A DNA stretch of 64,000 bases, taken from assembly GCF_001544915.2 (NCBI RefSeq), contig NZ_FCOE02000007.1:1-64000 (forward strand), written 5' to 3'. The notes below the pieces were generated by a model, which ran no database searches, was not told the DNA's origin, and saw only the letters and a list, made by a program, of their open reading frames with translations. Below, piece by piece: positions 9,405 to 17,934 of this stretch. Each line of letters begins with the position of its first letter. The stretch's first letter is position 1. The DNA comes from Caballeronia pedi. Lineage in GTDB: Bacteria > Pseudomonadota > Gammaproteobacteria > Burkholderiales > Burkholderiaceae. Both the position numbers and the translations under genes were made by a program.

Positions 9405-10366
9405 GCCGGCACGCGCGCGCAGAACAAAAACCCTGCGCCCGGCTCGCTCGCAATCTGGAACTCTCCGCCGAGCGCTTCCACGCGCTCGCGCATGCCGATC
9501 AAACCCAGCCCCACGCGCGGCTTCGACAGATCGACACCCGGCCCGTCATCGGCCATCGTCACGACGATTTCCTCCGGCGCGCGCGCCAGAAAGATCTCCA
9601 CGCGCGAGGTCCGCGCGAACTTCGAGACATTCGTCAGCCCTTCCTGCACGAGCCGGTAAAGCGTGATGTTGAGCGCATCGCTCAGATTGTCGAAATCGCC
9701 GTCGACGGCGAGCGTGAAGGTCGCATCGGGCAAGCGCTCGCGCCAGCCTTCGACGCAATGTTCGAGCGCGGTCGGCAAGCCGAATTCATCGAGCCCGATC
9801 GGACGCAGCTTGCGGATCATCCCGCCGATCTCGCGATACACATGCGTCGCGCTTTGCATCAGCGCCAGCGACAGCCGATGTATCTCCGCCTCGCGCCCCG
9901 CCGACAGATCGCGAATGCGCCCCGCATCGAGCGACATCGCGTTGAGGTATTGACCGAGTTCGTCGTGCAGCTCGCGTGCGAGATGGCGGCGCTCGGTTTC
10001 CTGCGCGGCGAGCGCCTGGTTCGCGAGGCGCCGGTTCTCGGCCAGCAGATGCTCGGCCTCTTCCTCCAGCGCGCGCCGCCTTCGCACTTCCGACTGCGCC
10101 TCGCGATAACGCCGCCACGCGAACCATGCAAAGCCGACGGCGAGCACGACGAGCGTCGGCGGAAGTTCGTCGAGCTGAAAGCGTTCGGCGCTGCGCGTCC
10201 AGCGATATGCGAACTCGCTGAAATCGAAACGCGCGAACAGCGCGCCGGCCACGAGCGTCGCGGCCAGCACCCACGCGAGATCGCGCCATACCGACGAGCG
10301 CGGCGCGGGACGGTCGACGTCTTTTGCGAGAGTGGGCAAGGATTCGGATGGCATCACGGAATGCAT
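9332..10366 (-). CDS. Sensor histidine kinase (HisKA_3 type), probable partner of the adjacent LuxR regulator
   Basis: The 344-residue kinase has two N-terminal membrane helices with a short loop between them, a coiled coil, a HisKA_3 dimerisation/phospho-acceptor segment (ARELHDELGQYLN, His about residue 134), and an HATPase domain with DDGPGVD and GLGLIGMRERVEALGG. The start at 10366 follows AAGAAGG on the coding strand; the frame remains open to 10480. The short periplasmic loop suggests membrane-internal or cytosolic sensing. Its position opposite the regulator and beside the TonB receptor suggests it controls the C1/PQQ set, similar to FlhS or MoxY (inference). Confidence 0.88.
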   Translation of the reverse strand: MHSVMPSESLPTLAKDVDRPAPRSSVWRDLAWVLAATLVAGALFARFDFSEFAYRWTRSAERFQLDELPPTLVVLAVGFAWFAWRRYREAQSEVRRRRALEEEAEHLLAENRRLANQALAAQETERRHLARELHDELGQYLNAMSLDAGRIRDLSAGREAEIHRLSLALMQSATHVYREIGGMIRKLRPIGLDEFGLPTALEHCVEGWRERLPDATFTLAVDGDFDNLSDALNITLYRLVQEGLTNVSKFARTSRVEIFLARAPEEIVVTMADDGPGVDLSKPRVGLGLIGMRERVEALGGEFQIASEPGAGFLFCARVPAQAGLPLPTSGPNDAAADEAKSAK

Positions 10367-10529
10367 TCTACGCACGCCTTCTTCATGCCGTGGGGTAGCT
10401 GGAACGCGATTGGGAACGCTTCCCTGCGCGATCGGGAAAAGCTCCCGGCCCACGCGTCCATTCTTATGCGACGCTTTCATTCAGGGAAACATTCCTTTCG
10501 CGTGGATCAGAATATAAAAGGAGACGACG

Positions 10530-12881
10530 ATGAAGAGCATGCAGCGCCTGCCCGCGCGCGCGCATCCGTTCAAACCCCGAGCAGGATTGCGGCTCGTCTT
10601 TGGCAGCGCGTTTGCGAGCATCACCGTGGCCGCGTGGGCGCAGACGCCCCCAGCCGATACCGCCGAAGCGCCCGCGCCAGCATCGGCGGCCGTCGCGCAG
10701 ACCGATACACCGCCGAACACGGAACTGCCTTCGATCATCGTCGTCGGCACCACGCCGCTCGTGGGCGTCGGCACGCCGCTCGAGAAAGTGCCCGCCAACG
10801 TGCAGACGATCAAGGGCGCCGATATCGAAGCGCAGCATACGCCCACGATCACCAACTACCTGGAAAAGAACGTCGTCAGCGTCGACACCAACGACGCGCA
10901 AGGCAACCCGTGGCAGACCGATATCAACTATCGCGGCTTTACGGCCTCGCCCTTGCTCGGCACGCCGCAAGGCCTCTCGGTGTTCATGGACGGCGTGCGT
11001 ATCAACGAGCCCTTCGGCGATGTCGTCAACTGGGATCTGATTCCGCAGGCCGCGATCCAGACGATGCAGATCATCCCCGGCTCGAATCCGACCTTCGGCC
11101 TCAACACGCTGGGCGGCGCGGTCGCGGTGCAGACCAAGAACGGCCGCAGCAATCCGGGGGGTAATGTCGATCTCAGCTTCGGCTCGTGGGGACGCAAGGC
11201 CGCGCAGATCGAGCAGGGCGGCGTGATCGGCGATCATCTCGACTACTATTTCACCGCCAACGTCACCAACGACAACGGCTGGGCGGACCACAATTCGAGC
11301 CGCCTGCGTCAGGCCTTCGGCAAGATTCGCTACACCGACGCCGATACGACCATCTCCGTTTCGATGGGCGGCGCCGACAACACCCTGAACGGCTCGCAGA
11401 CGATCCCGCGCTCGTTCATGGACAACTTCCGGCAGGCCTACACGTTTCCGGACACGAACGAGAATCAGGTCGGCTATCTGACGATCAACGCGGAGCATTA
11501 CTTCACGCCGAACATCCAGTTGAGCGGCAACGTGTACTACCGGCACTATCGCAACAAGAACGTGAGTTCCAACGTCAACGATGATTTCGACCCGGACGGC
11601 GACGATGCCGACGAACTCACGCAAGCCTTCAACGATCAGTCGGTGATCGTGACGGACAGCTATGGCGCGAGCCTGCAACTCACGCTGCTCAACAAACTGT
11701 TCGGCAAGGATAACCAGTTGATTATTGGCGCTGCCGGCGACTTCGCCAATTCGCATTTCACGCAGTCGTCGCAGCCGGCGGAATTCACCGACTCGCGCGC
11801 GACCATCGGCACGGGTCCGTTCGCCCCGCAGACCGACGCGAAGACGCGCAACGAGAACTGGGGCATCTACTTCGAGAACACGCTCTCGTTCACCGAGCAA
11901 TGGTCGATGACGCTCGCCGGCCGCTACAACTGGGCGAAGGCGACGATCGGCGATGAAAGCGGCGTGCAGCCGCTGCTCGACGGTAACCACACGTTCTCGC
12001 GCTTCAATCCGGCCATCGGCTTCAACTGGAATCCGACGCCGTACTTCACCGCCTACGCGACCTACAACGAAGGCATGCGCTCGCCGACCGCCATCGAGCT
12101 TGCGTGCGCGGACCCGGCGGCGCCCTGCTCGCTGCCCAACGATTTCATCGCGGACCCGGACCTGAAGCCCGTGATCTCGAAGACCTTCGAGATCGGTGCG
12201 CGCGGGCGCGTCGGCAGCCATACGACGTGGAGCGCCGCAGCCTATAGCACGACGCTCACCGACGACATCCAGTTCGTCAGCAGCCAGGGCGCGGCCAGCA
12301 CGCTCGGCTATTTCCAGAACGTCGGCAAGACGCGGCGGCAAGGCTTCGAACTGGCGGGCCGCACGCAATGGGGACCCGTCGGCGTCGCGGCGAGCTATAG
12401 CTATGTCAACGCGACGTATCGTTCGACGTGGACCGAAAGCAGCGCGAGCAACTCGAGCGCGGACGGCGACGGCAACATCACCGTGCATTCGGGCGATCGC
12501 ATTCCGGGCATTCCGGCGAACACCGTGAAGATGCGCATCGACTACAACCCGATCTCGCGCTGGAACATCGGCACGAATCTCACGTATCGCAGCAATATCT
12601 TCGCGCGCGGCGACGAGAACAATCAGGACGCGAACGGCAGCATCGCGGGCTATTTCCTGATCGATCTCGATACGACCTACAACGTGACCAAGCAACTGCA
12701 GGTCTACGCGACGGTGAAGAACCTGCTGAACAAGCGCTACGCGAACTTCGCGATTCTCGGCGAGAACTTCTTCAACGGGCCGAATCACACGTTCAATGGC
12801 GCGGACACGGTCAACGAGCAGTTCCTCGGCGTCGGTGCGCCGCGTGGCGTGTGGGTGGGGATGCGGTACGCGTGGAAGTAA
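10530..12881 (+). CDS. TonB-dependent outer-membrane receptor
   Basis: The 783-residue protein has a long N-terminal signal sequence ending near AAWAQ, a plug domain (VPANVQTIKG, YRGFTASPLLGTPQGLSVF, GGAVAVQTKNG) and a beta-barrel. Such receptors import scarce metal chelates or cofactors using TonB energy. A very acidic segment, DDFDPDGDDADE (D351-E362), sits in the barrel part and could bind a hard metal ion. The chain ends RYAWK, so the terminal residue is Lys rather than the usual aromatic. AAAGGAG precedes the start. Location between PQQ regulators and the propeller gene suggests lanthanide-chelate or PQQ-related uptake; substrate unproven. Confidence 0.92.
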   Translation: MKSMQRLPARAHPFKPRAGLRLVFGSAFASITVAAWAQTPPADTAEAPAPASAAVAQTDTPPNTELPSIIVVGTTPLVGVGTPLEKVPANVQTIKGADIEAQHTPTITNYLEKNVVSVDTNDAQGNPWQTDINYRGFTASPLLGTPQGLSVFMDGVRINEPFGDVVNWDLIPQAAIQTMQIIPGSNPTFGLNTLGGAVAVQTKNGRSNPGGNVDLSFGSWGRKAAQIEQGGVIGDHLDYYFTANVTNDNGWADHNSSRLRQAFGKIRYTDADTTISVSMGGADNTLNGSQTIPRSFMDNFRQAYTFPDTNENQVGYLTINAEHYFTPNIQLSGNVYYRHYRNKNVSSNVNDDFDPDGDDADELTQAFNDQSVIVTDSYGASLQLTLLNKLFGKDNQLIIGAAGDFANSHFTQSSQPAEFTDSRATIGTGPFAPQTDAKTRNENWGIYFENTLSFTEQWSMTLAGRYNWAKATIGDESGVQPLLDGNHTFSRFNPAIGFNWNPTPYFTAYATYNEGMRSPTAIELACADPAAPCSLPNDFIADPDLKPVISKTFEIGARGRVGSHTTWSAAAYSTTLTDDIQFVSSQGAASTLGYFQNVGKTRRQGFELAGRTQWGPVGVAASYSYVNATYRSTWTESSASNSSADGDGNITVHSGDRIPGIPANTVKMRIDYNPISRWNIGTNLTYRSNIFARGDENNQDANGSIAGYFLIDLDTTYNVTKQLQVYATVKNLLNKRYANFAILGENFFNGPNHTFNGADTVNEQFLGVGAPRGVWVGMRYAWK

Positions 12882-12887
12882 CAACGA

Positions 12888-12917
12888 GAAATGGCCGCGC
12901 AACGCGGCCATTTCTTC
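12888..12917. terminator. Bidirectional hairpin terminator
   Basis: A perfect 12-bp stem (GAAATGGCCGCG / CGCGGCCATTTC) with a CAA loop lies between the convergent receptor and beta-propeller genes. The A and T runs built into the stem ends suit termination in both directions. Confidence 0.75.
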
Positions 12918-12937
12918 CATGCACGATCGAGTAACGA

Positions 12938-13984
12938 TCAGCGCCCGACGATCGACCCCGCGCCCGGCGGATACGTCACGATTCCCCACGCCAACGGCAA
13001 GTCGCCGATCTGCTTGACCTCCTTGTAATCCGCTCCGTCGAGCACATAGACCGCGTTCGAGCGCCCGCACGCGAGCAAGAGCTTCGAGCCGTCCGGCGTG
13101 AAGCTGAAGTGCCAGCAGCGCTGACCGACGGGCACGTCCTGCATGTGCTCGAACGTGGTGCCATCGAACACCTGCAAGGTCTTGTCGCGCGATGCGGCCA
13201 CCAGCAGCCGCTTGCCCGACGGATCGAACGACACGCCATACGGGCCCGTCTTCGTATCGACCGTCTTCAAGGTCTTGAGGCTCGTGCCGTCGAGCACGAC
13301 GAACTTGTTCGCGTTCTCCAGCGTGACGACATACTGCTTGCCATCGGGCGACACCTTGATGCCGCGCGGACGCGAACCCTTCGAGAGCTTCACGGTGCGC
13401 ACCGGCTTGCCGGTTCCGACGCGATAGACCGACACGGTGTCATCGCCCTCGTTGGTCACGAGAATCAGCTTGCCGTCCGGCGAGAACTCGACGCCCTCGG
13501 TCTCGTGCCCGCTCTTGACCGAATGCGTGACCTTCATCGTCTTCAGATCGACGATGGCGATTTCGGCGGGCGGCGCGTTGGGATCGTCGTCGTCTTTCTC
13601 CGGTTCGCCCGGCTTCGGCGGGCCGCCGCTTTCGCCCGGCTCGTAGGTCACGTATGCATGGCCGCCGAACACGCGCACGAACTCCGGATTCTTGCCGATC
13701 TTCACGCGGCGCACGACCTTGCCCGACGATGTATCGATCTCCGACAGATCGCTCGTCGTCTTGTTCGCCACGTACAGACGCGTGCCGTCCTTGTTCAGCG
13801 ACAGACCGCGCGGGCCGTCCTTGCCGAGATCCCAGGTCTTCGAAAGCGAGAGGCTGTCGAGATCGATGACGCCGACGCCGGCGTTTTCGGTCGTCACGTA
13901 AGCGGTCGGCGCGGCGGCGTGCGCGAGGCTCGCCGCGAGTGCGAGCGATGGCGCGATGACCGCCGCCCTGAATCTGACTTGCAT
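12938..13984 (-). CDS. Periplasmic YVTN-family beta-propeller protein
   Basis: The 348-residue protein has a cleavable signal peptide (SLALAASLAHAAA) followed by about seven YVTN-type repeats (for example DGTRLYVANK, DGKLILVTNEGDDTVSVY, DGKQYVVTLENANKFVVLDG). It matches the kind of propeller found with PQQ-dependent alcohol catabolism (TIGR03866-like) and the LutD-type protein of lanthanide loci; this is recognition from memory. Residues 116-140 are an acidic, proline-rich insertion containing four aspartates (131-134) that interrupts the propeller. GGAGA precedes the start at 13984; the frame continues upstream without a better start. Confidence 0.88.
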   Translation of the reverse strand: MQVRFRAAVIAPSLALAASLAHAAAPTAYVTTENAGVGVIDLDSLSLSKTWDLGKDGPRGLSLNKDGTRLYVANKTTSDLSEIDTSSGKVVRRVKIGKNPEFVRVFGGHAYVTYEPGESGGPPKPGEPEKDDDDPNAPPAEIAIVDLKTMKVTHSVKSGHETEGVEFSPDGKLILVTNEGDDTVSVYRVGTGKPVRTVKLSKGSRPRGIKVSPDGKQYVVTLENANKFVVLDGTSLKTLKTVDTKTGPYGVSFDPSGKRLLVAASRDKTLQVFDGTTFEHMQDVPVGQRCWHFSFTPDGSKLLLACGRSNAVYVLDGADYKEVKQIGDLPLAWGIVTYPPGAGSIVGR

Positions 13985-14133
13985 GGTCGTCTCCAGCGGT
14001 TTCAATGCGTTTATTCGAGTTCGTGGACGCACGCGCGCGGCGCATCGCACGGCGCGCGTGCCTGCAAGTCCAACTTAGCCCAATCGGCGCTGCCGTGGCA
14101 ACGGCATCAGCCGGGAGAAATTCCCGAATTCGC

Positions 14134-14661
14134 TCAGCGCGTCGCGGCGGGATCGCTCGCGAGCAGATCGACGAGCGCCTTCGCGCCGCGTCGCCACGAC
14201 AGATCGGTGTTGCCGCGAATGTCGACGGAGCGCTGGAACAGCATTGCGCCGGTGCCCGCATCTTCGACGCGCAGATTCATGTTGAGGATCAGATTGCTGA
14301 TCTTCTGCACCCAGCACACGCCGACACGCGATGCATCGAGTTGCTTCGCCACGCGCAATTCGCAGCCGTTGCACGCGTTCATGTCCTGCGTGCGTTGCAG
14401 CGATGCGATCAGATCGCCGGCCTTCGCATTGTCGGCGACGCGAAACAGCGCGCGCTCGCGCAGGTCGTCGCGCAATGCGCCGCTCACCATCGTGAGCCGC
14501 TCGGACTGAATGCGGTTGATTTCCGCGTCGTTGTAGGCGGCGTTGTCGTCGATGAGCGTGCAGTCGAGCATCGCGATCGACTGGGACGCGTCTTGCGCGA
14601 GCGCGCCGCTCATGGCGATGGCGAGCGCCATCGCGAGCATCGCGCGAAGCATGTGGATCAT
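14134..14661 (-). CDS. Conserved periplasmic protein of PQQ/alcohol-oxidation loci (DUF3280/DUF2380-like)
   Basis: The 175-residue protein starts with a signal peptide (MIHMLRAMLAMALAIAMSGA, cleavage near ALAQ) and continues with IAMLDCTLIDDNAAYNDAE. It has a pair of cysteines in NACNGCELRV and one in GVCWVQ. Proteins of this look accompany TonB receptors and YVTN propellers in PQQ-dependent clusters. The exact DUF number is uncertain. GAGG lies eight bases before the chosen start. It is transcribed in the same direction as the propeller gene, with a gap of about 150 bases. Confidence 0.7.
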   Translation of the reverse strand: MIHMLRAMLAMALAIAMSGALAQDASQSIAMLDCTLIDDNAAYNDAEINRIQSERLTMVSGALRDDLRERALFRVADNAKAGDLIASLQRTQDMNACNGCELRVAKQLDASRVGVCWVQKISNLILNMNLRVEDAGTGAMLFQRSVDIRGNTDLSWRRGAKALVDLLASDPAATR

Positions 14662-14850
14662 GGTCGTGGCCTCGATGATGAGCGGCTGTCTGCGCCAACA
14701 GTAGATCGCAAACCTGTTCGCGCGCATCCAACATACCGGCCGATGCCGCCACGATCAAGAGGCGCATCGAACGAACGGAAGATTCCGCGCGCCACGCCAC
14801 GCATGCCTCGCAGCGACGCATGAGCGCACGCCCACATTCGTCACATCGAA

Positions 14851-14866
14851 TGGCATGGCGCTTGCA
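14851..14866 (+). promoter_or_regulatory. Sigma-54-type promoter (-24/-12)
   Basis: TGGCATGGCGCTTGCA matches the TGGCACG-N4-TTGCA sigma-54 consensus with a single change and has the required GG-N10-GC spacing. Transcription would start near 14877, about 55 bases before the ATG of the small peptide gene. No activator site could be assigned. Confidence 0.75.
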
Positions 14867-14931
14867 AAAAACACAACCGAGCATGTGCCGTGCTCGACAC
14901 GTCCGATTCCATTTAGCCAGGGAGAACCATC

Positions 14932-15141
14932 ATGAAACACACGCTTGTCATCCAGGATCTGCCGCCTGGCGGCGCACAGACCGACGAAGCATCGCTCACG
15001 CCTGCGCAGATGAAGCGCATCGTAGGCGGACGCGCGGTGCTCGCCACCGTCGACGGCCGCGGCTACGCGACCATCGACGACTGGGACATCAACACGGCGA
15101 TCTTCGAAGGCCGCATCAAGGGCAGCGAACGCGACAATTGA
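14932..15141 (+). CDS. Small peptide with double-glycine-like leader
   Basis: The 69-residue peptide begins MKHTLVIQDLPPGG and reaches LTPAQMKRIVGGRA, a pattern like double-glycine leaders of secreted or modified peptides; cleavage after GG (residues 33-34) would leave about 35 residues (RAVLATVDGRGYATIDDWD onward). AGGGAGA lies just before the start, and a sigma-54 promoter lies upstream. No peptidase-transporter, radical-SAM or other maturation gene is adjacent. The core has no Cys and no Ser. Function is unknown: it may be a signal, a bacteriocin-like peptide or a conserved cytosolic protein. Confidence 0.72.
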   Translation: MKHTLVIQDLPPGGAQTDEASLTPAQMKRIVGGRAVLATVDGRGYATIDDWDINTAIFEGRIKGSERDN

Positions 15142-15183
15142 CGCGCACGCACGCCGGGCACGCATCGCTCGCCGGATGCGTGC

Positions 15184-17421
15184 TCACGACGCCGCGCGCA
15201 ATGCCTCGTCCGCGACGGCAAGACGCGAGGCCATCATCTTCACGACGAAGCGATGCCATTCCTGCGCGGTCAACGGGTCGTCGAGTTCGAGCGTGCGCAG
15301 GCCCGCGAGCGTGAGACGCCGCAGGCGCGCGGGTTCATCGGCGACGACATCCGCGCTGCGCGGCGCGTTCGTATAAACCGCCATCTCGCCGATGATCGTC
15401 CCCGGGCCGAACGAGCGCAGCCGCACCGAGCGCCCGTCCGCAAGCGGCAGCGACACGGTCACGCGCCCTGCCTCGACGATATAGAGCGCATCGCCCGCGT
15501 CGCCGCGCCGAAACAGCGCTTCGCCCGCGCCGATCTCGCACACATCGAGCAGACCGGCGAGCCCTTCGAGCGCGCGCGCCGTGAAATGCGGCGCGAGCAT
15601 CGCGCGAAAATCGCCGGCTGGCACGCACGGTTCGGGCGCGCGCGTCAGCGCGGCAAGCTGCTGCGCTTCGATCCATTCGAGGCCCGCATCGAGCGTGTCG
15701 AACTCGCGCAAACCGAGCGAGAGCGCGCCGGTGCGCGTGAGCAGCGCGCGCGAGTTGCGCGGCAACGCGGTCAGCACGAGATCCGCGCCGATCGCCGCGC
15801 ACGCCTGACGCAGCTTCACGAACGCGAGCGACACCGACGCGTCCATGCCGTTGGTCCACGCGAAATCGAGCACGACATAGCGCACCGGACGCGGCCCATG
15901 CGAACGAATGCGCTCGCGGATGCGCTGCAGCATCGAATTCGCCGAGCCGAAGAACAGAAAACCCTGCAGGCATACGCCGCAGATCTCGTCGCCGCGATCG
16001 ATCAGAAGCCGGGTTTCCTCGATGCTGCGTTCGACATTCGAGGTGCGCGTGCGGCCGTCGAACTCCATGCGCACGCAGCCGGCGCGCCCATAGAGCAGCG
16101 CGAACGTGACGCACGCCGCGACCACGCCCGCGACCACGCCGGCAATCACGCCATAGAACGCGATCACCGCGAGAATCAGCGGCACCAGCAGATATTCATG
16201 CCACGTGAGCTTGCGATACGCGCCGACGAGCCAGTCCATCATGAGCCGCAGGCCCATGTAAATCTGCATGCCGACGAGCACGGGCACCGGAAAGAGCGAC
16301 ACGAGATCGGGCGACGCGATCAGCACGAACAGGCACGCGAGCGCGGCGAACACGCCCGCCGCGCGGCTCGTGGCTCCAGCGCGCGCGTTGAGCATCGAGC
16401 GGTTGTACGACTGATAGCCGACCATGCCGCCGAACAGACCGCTCGCGATATTCGCGAGGCCGGCGGCGCGCATCTCGCGATTCAGATCGATGTCCTGTCC
16501 GGTCGCCGCGCCCATCGCGGTCGAGTTCATGATGATCGTGATCGCCGACACCGACGTGACGATGAGCGTCTCGGGCAGGTGCGCGACGATCGCGCGCCAG
16601 TCGATCTCGCCGTGCGCCAGCGACGACGGCAGATGCAGCTCCGGAATGCGCAGCGCGTGCATCGGCACATGCTGAAGCAGCAGACCCATGTTGCGGGCGT
16701 CGTCGGGAGAGATGCCCGCGACGTGCAAGAGCGCATAGAAGAGCACGATGCCGATGGCGAGCGTGATCGGCAACGCGGCCGAATGCCGCCAGGTGCGCGC
16801 GAGGATCGTCGCGAGCGCGCCGACGAACAGCGCGGGCGCCCACGCGAGCCAGTGCAGTTGCACGAGCCGCGGCAGCGTGTGCCAGTCGAGCGCGACGCCC
16901 GTCAGTACGCGAAACGCGCCCGCGATCAGCAGATAACCGGTGCCCGCGAGAAAGCCGCCCATTACCGGATACGGCAGGAATTGCAGCGAGCGGCTGCGCT
17001 TGGACGAACCGATCGCGAAGAGAATCAGCCCCGTCACGAGCGAGCACAGCGCGATGGCGACGAGCACCGTCAGCAGGATCACGGTAGGCGTGCCGCCGTT
17101 CGCGCGCACGCTGCTCGCGACGCCCGCCGCGACGCCGACGAGAAACGCCGTCGCGTTGCTGTCCGGCCCGCCGATGTTCATGCGCATCGAACTCGTCAGC
17201 GCGATGACGAACGCCGTGACGATGCAACTGACGAGCGCGGTCGGCACGCCGAGTTCGGCATAGCGCGCGAGATCGGCGCTGAAGATGAGCGTGCCGAGGC
17301 TCATCGCGTAGCACAGCATGACGAGCGTGGAGACGGTGCCCGCGGTGATATCGCCGACGAGCGCGGCTGCGCGCGGCATGGCGCGCGCGAGTACCGTGCG
17401 ATGTGGCGTGGCTGGCTTCAC
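15184..17421 (-). CDS. SulP-family anion transporter fused to STAS and cyclic-nucleotide-binding domains
   Basis: The 745-residue protein contains a SulP membrane part (about residues 20-440, many helices; NSTAMGAATGQDIDLNREM and GGMVGYQSYNRS are typical), a STAS domain (about 460-575, VVLDFAWTNGMDAS), and a C-terminal cNMP/Crp-type sensor domain (about 610-720, ALFRRGDAGDALYIVEAGRV and FGPGTIIGEMAVYTNAPRSA). The family carries sulfate, bicarbonate or dicarboxylates. The fused nucleotide domain suggests direct control by cAMP or c-di-GMP (inference). It is transcribed alone, convergent with the small peptide gene. Confidence 0.92.
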   Translation of the reverse strand: MKPATPHRTVLARAMPRAAALVGDITAGTVSTLVMLCYAMSLGTLIFSADLARYAELGVPTALVSCIVTAFVIALTSSMRMNIGGPDSNATAFLVGVAAGVASSVRANGGTPTVILLTVLVAIALCSLVTGLILFAIGSSKRSRSLQFLPYPVMGGFLAGTGYLLIAGAFRVLTGVALDWHTLPRLVQLHWLAWAPALFVGALATILARTWRHSAALPITLAIGIVLFYALLHVAGISPDDARNMGLLLQHVPMHALRIPELHLPSSLAHGEIDWRAIVAHLPETLIVTSVSAITIIMNSTAMGAATGQDIDLNREMRAAGLANIASGLFGGMVGYQSYNRSMLNARAGATSRAAGVFAALACLFVLIASPDLVSLFPVPVLVGMQIYMGLRLMMDWLVGAYRKLTWHEYLLVPLILAVIAFYGVIAGVVAGVVAACVTFALLYGRAGCVRMEFDGRTRTSNVERSIEETRLLIDRGDEICGVCLQGFLFFGSANSMLQRIRERIRSHGPRPVRYVVLDFAWTNGMDASVSLAFVKLRQACAAIGADLVLTALPRNSRALLTRTGALSLGLREFDTLDAGLEWIEAQQLAALTRAPEPCVPAGDFRAMLAPHFTARALEGLAGLLDVCEIGAGEALFRRGDAGDALYIVEAGRVTVSLPLADGRSVRLRSFGPGTIIGEMAVYTNAPRSADVVADEPARLRRLTLAGLRTLELDDPLTAQEWHRFVVKMMASRLAVADEALRAAS

Positions 17422-17610
17422 GGCGCCTCCCGAAGCGGGGAAACGGCTGGCGGATGCGCTCGCGCGCGAGTGCGCGCAAAGTATCCGTCGCGCGCGAAGA
17501 CACTGTCAATTCTCCGCTTACATCCTACGTGAGCGTGCACCGCGGTGGATTCATCGCGGCAACAGGAGTAACGTTGACGAGCGAGCGAACATGACTCCAA
17601 GGAGGCGATC

Positions 17611-17934
17611 ATGCCCGACGATCCCGCTCAATGGCACGTCTTCGATTACGAAGGGTTCGAGATTCACGTGCTGCCGCAGTTGAAGCCGACGCCCGAGCAC
17701 GCGCAGCAGAGCAAGGTGGACCGCTACGTGTATGTCGGTCACGTGTGCAGGCCGGGCGCGAACGCGAATACGCCGGGTGAAGCCGTGCACTTTCATGCCG
17801 ACGGCGAGGACGCCTACAAGTCCGCGCAGGACGCCGTGGACGATGCGCGGCATATCGGCAAGAGCATCGTCGATGGCACGCATCCGGATCTTTCGGTGCT
17901 GCCGCTCGTGTCGCATCACCATCATCCGGGATGA
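17611..17934 (+). CDS. Conserved hypothetical protein
   Basis: The 107-residue soluble protein starts after a strong AAGGAGG site. It has no signal peptide or membrane segment; the sequence is rich in His and Asp and ends in a histidine run (SHHHHPG). Segments FEIHVLPQLKPTP and RYVYVGHVCRPG suggest a compact beta domain. It overlaps the VOC-family gene by ATGA, so the two are probably co-translated. I do not recognise the family. Confidence 0.75.
   Translation: MPDDPAQWHVFDYEGFEIHVLPQLKPTPEHAQQSKVDRYVYVGHVCRPGANANTPGEAVHFHADGEDAYKSAQDAVDDARHIGKSIVDGTHPDLSVLPLVSHHHHPG

Noticed and set aside
10464-13070. 868-codon minus-strand frame opposite the TonB receptor
   Set aside because: A long antisense frame typical of high-GC coding DNA; Arg/Val/Ala-rich and covering a clearly identified receptor gene.
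15043-15093. EF-hand-like stretch (TVDGRGYATIDD) in the small peptide
   Set aside because: Positions 1 and 5 of the loop would be Thr and Arg, so metal binding is unlikely; the similarity is only in the GxGY part.
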